NCBI GenBank assembly: GCA_015852425.1
Contig: JAAAIG010001000.1
Location: 1 to 11,982 of the forward strand
Direction of reading: 5' to 3'
Source: Gryganskiella cystojenkinii
Taxonomy: Eukaryota > Mortierellomycota > Mortierellomycetes > Mortierellales > Mortierellaceae
DNA length: 11,982 bases
In this document: positions 6,601 to 11,982 of the stretch, one piece after another
How positions within the stretch are numbered: position 1 is the first letter of the stretch
Layout of the letters: the number at the start of each line of letters is the position of its first letter
Made by a program: the position numbers and the translations under genes
Notes under the pieces: model-generated
Told to the model about the DNA's origin: nothing
Seen by the model: only the letters and a program-made list of their open reading frames with translations
Database searches by the model: none

Positions 6601-8480
6601 AGTATCAGACGGACGGCAAGGTCGAGGCGTTTTTCGCCAAGAGAGGGTTCGTGGACAGGATTCAGTATGCAAGTCAGGTCTATGGCGACAACATGTTTTT
6701 GAACTCTCTAATGTTGACCGAGATTTCGATCTCGTTCACGCTCGCTCAGGATCGAGAACGAGTTCGAAAAATGATCAAGGAGAATAGGCATCTGTCCAAG
6801 CTCAAGCTCGAGAATCCGGCTATAGACGATCCAAGTCAAATCTACGAATCTTTCAAGGCCTTATTAACGAACCACCCGACCATGACGAATTTGGAGATTC
6901 GTCAGCGACACAAGGGCGGAGCCGGTAAACCTTCGGAATTCCGGTGGCAGCATTTCCAGGATCCGAAAAAGATGGAGATCTGGATCACAACCTATGCAGA
7001 GGACAAGATTGGATCCATGCTTCAGAAATACACAACCTCGATCACGACCCTGTTCATCCATGGGATTACCGAGGCCAATGCCAACATTCTCGAGAAATCG
7101 TTCCGACCCAAGAAAGGACCTTTCAAATGGCGCAAGGTTTGGATACATGACCTTCATTTGATGGAAACTCCGGTGCTCGACCTCCTTCAAAAGGTTATTC
7201 AAAGGACCCCGGATCTGGATGTTGTTCGTATCGTCGGTGACATCAGAATCGGTGCCAGCATTCAAATCCCGTACGTACAGCTGACGGTTGGACTCCAAAA
7301 TCGGTTGACAGCCTTGAGTCTTTGGGGAGAGGGTGTCCACAAATTCATGTCGCTGTTCGCCAGTCATTTAGTTTCAGTGGATTTGCCCGCTCTGACGGAT
7401 CTCTCGCTGTCAGAGGATGAGGAGGTAGAGGCGGATCCCATCTTTAGCAATGGATTCATGATGAATTTTCTTCTGAAGAAGCTTCCGATGGCGGCGACGC
7501 CTGTTCTGGAACAAGGACGTCCTATCCTTGACAAGCATGGGTGGATGCTCTTTGACGAGGATAAGTCGGATGATCGCCTCGCGACCGAAGAGAAGGGCCA
7601 AGACGGGTCAGATGAAGCCCAAGAGGCGAATTCATTCAACAGCGACGATTACACCGTTCATGAGGCCAATGGCGCAGTCATCAAGTTGACCAAAAAGCCG
7701 CGAGGAAAGCCACTTCCAAGACCAACTCGATACCAATACCAGGAGAAAGGCGTTCACCCTTTAAAGTCCTTACACTTGAAGGAATTGTGGATCCGAGACG
7801 ACGAATGGAATGTCCTCCTTCAGTTGATCGATTGGTCCGCACTCGAAGACCTCCATATCTGCCAACGGAACCCTATGGGACCTTTGGTCATGAAATCACT
7901 CTTAAGGTATATCGAACAGGGCCCTAAGATCCAGTCGTTTGTGATGGAGAGCAGCAGTTCAAGTGAGGGGGAGGGCGAAGAGAACACGTCGACCTCGAAT
8001 GCGATCCATTACTGTATGAACGAGTTGCTGAACCGGTTCGAGTCGTCCGAGGCCGAGATCCAGATCCGTCGGCTGCAACAGCACCTGAGCCAGATGTATG
8101 ATCAATCCAAGTTGGAGTTGGAACGAATGCAGGAGCAATTGAATGAACTCCCGCCGGAGCAATTGGTTGGTCTGCAAGATGTTCAGGTCGCGTTACAACA
8201 ACAGCGAGAAGCTCAGTTCAAAGAACTGCAGCGGATGGAGACTGTGCTAAAGGAAATGAGGTCTTTGCAGTCCGAGGAGACCAAGATCAAGGAGAACGCG
8301 AGGGGGATCCGGCAAGAGCATAATCAGCAGGAAACAAGCGACATACAAGAGCAAGGAGACGACAATGACGTCGTGTTGGATACCAAGGGCGTGAGGTGTA
8401 ATTATGCCGAAGATCCGAACAAGAGGCGGACGAGTCCTTTAGTGATGATTCAACGATACTTTCCTTCCGATCGGTATTAA
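3664..8480 (+). CDS. Large Mortierella-type multi-module protein, LRR-like, 1523 aa, three exons
   Basis: The coding sequence is join(3664-3875, 4014-4251, 4359-8480). Donors are GTAAAT and GTAAGC, acceptors TCATAG and TTCTAG, and frame is kept across both joins. The first ATG follows a CT-rich leader. Module order: residues 20-95, a compact N-terminal module ending in VKPHGVKHYPGVVLDV; 109-123, a Thr-rich stretch; 150-345, a disordered, Ser- and Glu/Gln-rich linker; about 349-418, a charged helix or coiled coil; about 424-435, a Glu-Pro repeat; about 484-505, an acidic stretch; 513-540, CCDCGE with following histidines, then helices; around 663, RWVCDDHF; about 690-1360, degenerate leucine-rich-repeat-like sequence (for example LSKLKLENPAI), interrupted by a charged insertion at about 1166-1283; about 1371-1473, a strong coiled coil. 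From memory, this order matches a large lineage-specific family in Mortierella genomes with no established function. There is no signal peptide, transmembrane segment or kinase/P-loop motif, so it is probably intracellular. Sensor or scaffold roles are only inferred. Confidence 0.85.
3876..4013 (+). other. Intron 1 of the 1523-aa gene
   Basis: This 138-nt AT-rich segment runs from GTAAAT to TCATAG and contains in-frame stops (TAG four bases after the TAA of the donor). Splicing joins CG with G to make an Arg codon and continues the conserved-looking LRDKDLYR-VKPHG reading, which supports the exact boundaries. Confidence 0.85.
4252..4358 (+). other. Intron 2 of the 1523-aa gene
   Basis: This 107-nt intron runs from GTAAGC to a strong TTTC-repeat polypyrimidine tract and TTCTAG. 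A branch-like CATTAAC lies about 45 nt before the acceptor. The join falls between codons and links the exon 2 frame to the 4.1-kb exon 3 frame, which itself has no early ATG. Confidence 0.85.
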
Positions 8481-8499
8481 GAAGGAGGCGAATAGGAGT

Positions 8500-8505
8500 A
8501 ATAAA
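8500..8505 (+). terminator. Polyadenylation signal AATAAA of the 1523-aa gene
   Basis: AATAAA lies only 19 nt after the stop codon and is followed by T-rich sequence from 8526, a typical compact fungal 3' end. Confidence 0.55.
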
Positions 8506-9771
8506 GGCAATGGTTCTCGTTGACTCTTTTTTTTATTTTTGTCTAGTTTCGTGGCGACTCACCTCTTTTGGCGAGGGTTTGTGTTGCGTCAACTGAGAAA
8601 CAAACTAGTCAAGTGGGCTGCAGGTGCAATACGACACTGAGTTTAGCCAAGCTTGATTTTTTTTTTTTTTTGTTTTGAAGGAGGGAAGAGGGCCTACGAT
8701 GATGGCTAACACGCGTCGTCGCCGATCTTTTGATGAGACCTGACCGCCGAAAGAGATTGAATGACTCTGCGCTTTTTTATATCCGAAGATACATTAGAGT
8801 TTGTGCCCATATATAGCGATCGTCTTCTACGCCGCCTCTCGTTCGACGAAGAAAACGAAGTAACGCTTTTTCGAACATTACGATTACTCCTTCATCCAGG
8901 AAACCAGCTCATCGCTCGTATCGATCCCAATTTACCATCGAGTACATTATTTTTTCTCTTTGCACATCATTGTATTTTTTATTTTCGTTGTTTTTTTTTT
9001 ACCAAGGAAGCAAATTTTTCCCTGTTTGCTAGCATGCCAGATCTCTGATTTCAATGAACAAACAGCAGTAGTGCTCTATACTATCCGACAAACGCATGGC
9101 GAACTATAAATGGGTCATTATCGGGCCAGACACGATAAAAGTAACCATCAGACTTACCACAAGAAAACAAACACACCCCGTTGTCAATGCCTCTCTAAAC
9201 GGGTTATGGCAGTACGCGGCCACAATAGGGGTTATCATTGTCAAAATAACTCGGCACAACAAAACATCCCACAATCCAAACGCATTAGGTAAATACAAGA
9301 AATACAAGACATCCTAAATTTTTGAACACTATCAATATGAGAACTGACGACAACAAGCCCGAACAGACGATGCAATCAAGCAGTACATTGAACAGCCATT
9401 ATGCTCTTCTTTTTTGAATACAGGTGTTACCAAAGAATTAACTGGCGCGAGCCGCCGAACATGAAGGCGCGGCGGTGTCCGATTATGTGAGACGAAGTAA
9501 AAGGACAAAGGAAACGGCCTCGCAGCTCGATTTCGATTTTTTTTTTTTTGAGCTGTAAAAGGCTGGGGCGATTTCACCTTTTCATTTGCCATCATGACAC
9601 TGCTCTGATTGTGATTGTTCCCTCATCGCGACCCGCTGTCTATTCGTCTTATCAATCAATCGATCCCAACCATCCACCATTTCTTTCTTTGATTATTGAC
9701 AGCTCCACGCCATTTTCTCTGTCCATTCCACACTGTTTGTCTTTGCCGTCTTGTTCTCTATTTGTTCGATC
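8506..9771. other. Intergenic region with weak ORFs
   Basis: There are two homopolymer runs, 15 T at 8657-8671 and a second T run near 9538-9549. A 95-codon frame at 8761-9048 begins with a plausible 60-residue charged segment (RLLRRLSFDEENE) but then runs into T-rich low-complexity sequence. It has no family resemblance and a stop directly before its ATG. A 73-codon frame at 9096-9317 is likewise unrecognised. From about 9640 the + strand becomes pyrimidine-rich, as seen before start codons elsewhere in this window, and leads to the ATG at 9772. I support no gene here with confidence. Confidence 0.5.
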
Positions 9772-9957
9772 ATGGTAATAATAGCTCTATGTGCTGCTAG
9801 CCTCGCCGCACTGGACTATGAGTTGTTTGCTCCTTTGTCTGCACAGTTTTTTTCTCAACCCACTCAAAGCAAATGCGGAGGTGTGATGCACAATGTTCTT
9901 TTGACATTGTACTATCTCTGTGGCCAATCTTGTTTGTCAAATTGGTGCCTTGCATGA
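9772..9957 (+). CDS. Tentative small Cys-containing protein, possibly secreted
   Basis: The ATG follows a roughly 120-nt pyrimidine-rich leader, the usual sign of a start in this genome. The unspliced frame gives 61 residues: a short hydrophobic beginning (VIIALCAASLAAL) that could be a weak signal peptide, then a segment with four cysteines, three of them near the end. No basic residue precedes the hydrophobic core, and I recognise no family. A competing reading is that the ATG is directly followed by an intron donor (ATG|GTAATA) and the rest is non-coding. Low confidence. Confidence 0.2.
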   Translation: MVIIALCAASLAALDYELFAPLSAQFFSQPTQSKCGGVMHNVLLTLYYLCGQSCLSNWCLA

Positions 9958-10197
9958 TGACTGCGCCCGGGGCTCACTCCGGCAGTTAAAGGTGTAGTAC
10001 CTTGTGGTGTGTCGTCTGGCGCTCATATGTTGCACCCCTTGGTTGTGGCATGGCCGGGCACACCACACCATCTTGTTAGTGTCCAAGGTGACCCCTTGAC
10101 AATTTTCCCGATCTTTCAATATTTTTGTTTGTGACGGATAAATTTTGCATCAACAAAAACATACAGTCGATAATACGATATTTTTCTCTTTGAGTAG
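9958..10197. other. GC-rich block with short inverted repeats, then AT-rich possible intron end
   Basis: Positions 9960-10110 are more GC-rich than the surroundings and carry short complementary arms: AAGGT/ACCTT (9989-9993, 9999-10003) and TGTGGTGTG/CACACCACA (10003-10011, 10059-10067). No tRNA-like box or known RNA was recognised. Positions 10120-10197 are AT-rich and end in a pyrimidine tract plus TAG, resembling a 3' splice site. Confidence 0.4.
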
Positions 10198-10560
10198 ACC
10201 TTCACTCCAACCCCTTCACGTTTGCATTCATTTGTTGGCAAAGCTGACGAAGGTCGAACGACCGAGCACCCTTGCGAAAGATTCAAGGATCCGGTTTTTC
10301 CGCCACCCAAAGAATGGCTACCCGAACTATATCTTGACGCTGGCGAATCTGACCTTCAGCCGTTTTTCCATGTGTTGAACGTCCTCAAGTTTTCTCGTGA
10401 ACCCTTCAATTCTCAGATCCGATCGTTTTACCATCAGCTTTGGACGTATTATCATGAGGACGAGGCTGGAATTCTTCACAAGAAGTTGCTCCAGTCCGAG
10501 GTCAAGTCGAAGTTGAAAGGAAAAATCTACAACACTGGCTTTGGAATATTGGCTATTTGA
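10198..10560 (+). CDS. Coding-like terminal exon or gene remnant, unknown protein
   Basis: The frame is open from just after a TAG at 10195-10197 to TGA at 10558-10560, 120 codons. That TAG sits at the end of TTTTTCTCTTTGAGTAG and would serve as a splice acceptor, so this looks like a last exon rather than a gene with its own start. No good ATG exists in this frame. Codon use (AAG, GAG, CTC, GTC, TTC favoured) and composition are protein-like, including FPPPKEWLPELYLDAGESD and a helical KSKLKG-type end. I do not recognise the family. The upstream exon is not identified; the frame is compatible with a phase-0 join to the ATG at 9772-9774, giving 121 residues. It could equally be a relic. Confidence 0.4.
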   Translation, partial: TFTPTPSRLHSFVGKADEGRTTEHPCERFKDPVFPPPKEWLPELYLDAGESDLQPFFHVLNVLKFSREPFNSQIRSFYHQLWTYYHEDEAGILHKKLLQSEVKSKLKGKIYNTGFGILAI

Positions 10561-11249
10561 ATAAGCTGCATTAATCTACGGTGTCACTGAGAAATCAACA
10601 GAACTGGTCATCCAAACTAATCCAAAGGATACTTTCGTATCTTATCTGTGCCCTTGCAATGTAATGTGTTTCTCACGTACGTCTGTTTACTCTTGTCCTG
10701 GCTTTAAACACTTACAAAAAACGCTGTGCGCGGTCGCCATTAAACGTTTTATTCGTGAGGTAAATACGGTGTCTTTGCATCACTGATGCAGCTAAATCGC
10801 GTTCTTGTGACATGGTCTTCAACAACTCCTCGTTTATACATTCAACTGGCACGATCATACTTCGTGCTCGGTCGATCGATAACATGCGCGTTTAATAATA
10901 ACCGCCACTCGTAAGGGGGAAAATTCGGACACAATATTTCTCCCATATCGCTCCGCACATATCTCGACTCTATCGGGGACGTCGTCGATACTCAAACTTA
11001 TTCGCATGTCATGGCCCACTGAACGAGGAAACCCATCCCATTACCCTTTTTCTCTTTTTTTATCATCCTTCAGCCACATTTGCATGAAAAGAAACCCTTG
11101 AGCACGGAGCTGACATAATGTGAATGTTCATGGGGCAAAATTAGAAACGATTTTATATAGAAAAAATATCGATGTTTTCCTCTGTTGACGGTCACCTCTG
11201 CTCTTCTTTTATTGGTTCGCGTGTCATCAACTGACTCGACTACTCATAG
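10561..11249. other. Intergenic region, nothing recognised
   Basis: This is AT-leaning sequence with no long frame on either strand and no RNA gene. Small features are a 15-nt palindrome TGCATC-act-GATGCA at 10776-10790 and a TATATAG-like sequence at about 11154-11160. The latter could be the core promoter of whatever lies to the right, but no matching start is convincing. Confidence 0.5.
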
Positions 11250-11525
11250 GATGCTTCGTCTTGGCGTTGCAGGAATCGGGGTAGTGATATCTGCTGGGGT
11301 TCGACTAATGAAACGGTCCTGCATCTACGTTGAAAGTGAAACTCGTGGTGAGGCTCGCAGTAGTTGGAAATTGCGTTATCTCTGTTGGAACACCTTATCG
11401 CAGCTGAAATCTTGAACCATCAATCCGTCAAGTTCTACAAGGGAACGGATTTGGTTGACCACATGAGATATGAGAGATCACCGACCTCGAGTAATGGGAT
11501 CCTTGTTGAGCACACCGATGCATAA
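11250..11525 (+). pseudogene. Possible decayed or interrupted coding region
   Basis: Two adjacent frames each look partly protein-like. The first, from ATG 11250, reads a glycine/valine-rich hydrophobic start and then a basic, charged segment, ending at 11415. The second, 11364-11525, is open for 53 codons after an in-frame TAG and contains IAAEILNHQSVKFYKGTDLVDHM, which has natural residue composition. They differ by a frameshift. A frameshift or a missed intron could join them; the TAG at 11361 ends a GCAGTAG that could also be an acceptor. No family was recognised. Confidence 0.25.
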
Positions 11526-11730
11526 GACTCCATGGCAGGTCTGACTCCCTACGGACATGATGGTTCCAAACAACCGCTCTACCGCCTGTAATAACCTATA
11601 TTCGAGGTATGACCGAGCAGTGATACACAGCACTCGCCATAAAAATTTATCGACTAGGTTGACCATCAATCGACAATATCTCAGTGTAAGGTAATGTAAG
11701 AAAGCAGATATTATGCACTGAGGATGCAAC

Positions 11731-11982
11731 ATGAAACGAACAACAGTCAATATAAACACTAAAAAAACTGGCATCGGGTCACTCAAAGACCTCTACATCC
11801 GCAGAGAACTTGGACAAAGCGAATTTCTCGAGTGGTTCTCGAATACGATCATAGACTGTCGGAGTGATAACCTGCTATGGCGTGCGTTGATTTTGAACCC
11901 GTTGTCTCCAAAACAACAAATGGATTCGTCCAAGAGCAGCGTTTGTATCCCTTGCCTCGATTCCAGTAAGCGAAAAAAAAAA
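11731..11982 (+). CDS. Reading frame open at the right edge, partial unknown protein
   Basis: From ATG 11731 the frame stays open for 84 codons to the window end; an upstream TGA at 11719 limits it on the left. Residues such as SLKDLYIRRELGQSEFLEWF and LLWRALILNPLSPKQQMD are protein-like, and many codons end in C or G as in the large gene. A GTAAGC at 11966 may be a splice donor, making the coding part 11731-11965. There is no pyrimidine-rich leader before the ATG, so this may be an internal exon with an upstream acceptor. I do not recognise the protein. An overlapping antisense frame (11478-11786) looks less likely. Confidence 0.4.
   Translation, partial: MKRTTVNINTKKTGIGSLKDLYIRRELGQSEFLEWFSNTIIDCRSDNLLWRALILNPLSPKQQMDSSKSSVCIPCLDSSKRKKK

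Noticed and set aside
6864..7367. 167-codon antisense frame inside exon 3
   Set aside because: Shadow of the LRR-like coding region; codon structure favours the + frame.
10776..10790. TGCATC-act-GATGCA palindrome
   Set aside because: Six-base arms are common by chance and nothing in the context supports a function.
11478..11786. 102-codon hydrophobic frame on -
   Set aside because: Starts at a non-ATG (ATG slightly inside), no recognised family, and overlaps two + frames that look at least as coding-like; not strong enough to call.

Overview
The window looks like nuclear DNA of a filamentous fungus, most likely a Mortierellomycete (Mortierella/Linnemannia group). The basis is short GT-AG introns (138 and 107 nt), pyrimidine-rich leaders before start codons, TATA boxes and AATAAA signals, Mucoromycota-like codon use, and one very large protein whose module order I recognise from memory as a lineage-expanded Mortierella family. 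I found no tRNA, rRNA, CRISPR array, complete transposon or bacterial-type gene.

Layout. Positions 1-800 hold no convincing gene, only a possible micro-ORF and a purine-rich tract with a 16-G run. Positions 801-1703 form a complete small gene: TATA box, probable 5'UTR intron, a 172-aa secreted beta-trefoil-like protein and AATAAA. Positions 1944-2111 are an orphan fragment resembling the start of the fungal DUF3712 (LEA2-like) domain. Positions 2112-3663 are non-coding. They include a TATA box, a perfect 21-nt palindrome just after it, about 600 nt of pyrimidine-rich DNA, an AATAAA, and a 20/19-nt inverted repeat.

Positions 3664-8480 are the main gene: three exons, 1523 aa. It has an N-terminal Mortierella-type module, a low-complexity/coiled-coil linker, a Cys/His module, a long degenerate leucine-rich-repeat-like region and a C-terminal coiled coil. 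The layout suggests an intracellular sensor or scaffold, but no enzymatic domain is visible and the function is unknown.

Positions 8500-11982 are gene-poor. They hold a tentative short ORF (9772-9957), a coding-like terminal exon (10198-10560), a possibly decayed reading frame (11250-11525), and a frame open at the right edge (11731-11982) that is probably the start or an internal exon of another gene.

The two confident genes are on the + strand with separate promoter and polyadenylation signals. Nothing indicates that they work in a shared pathway.
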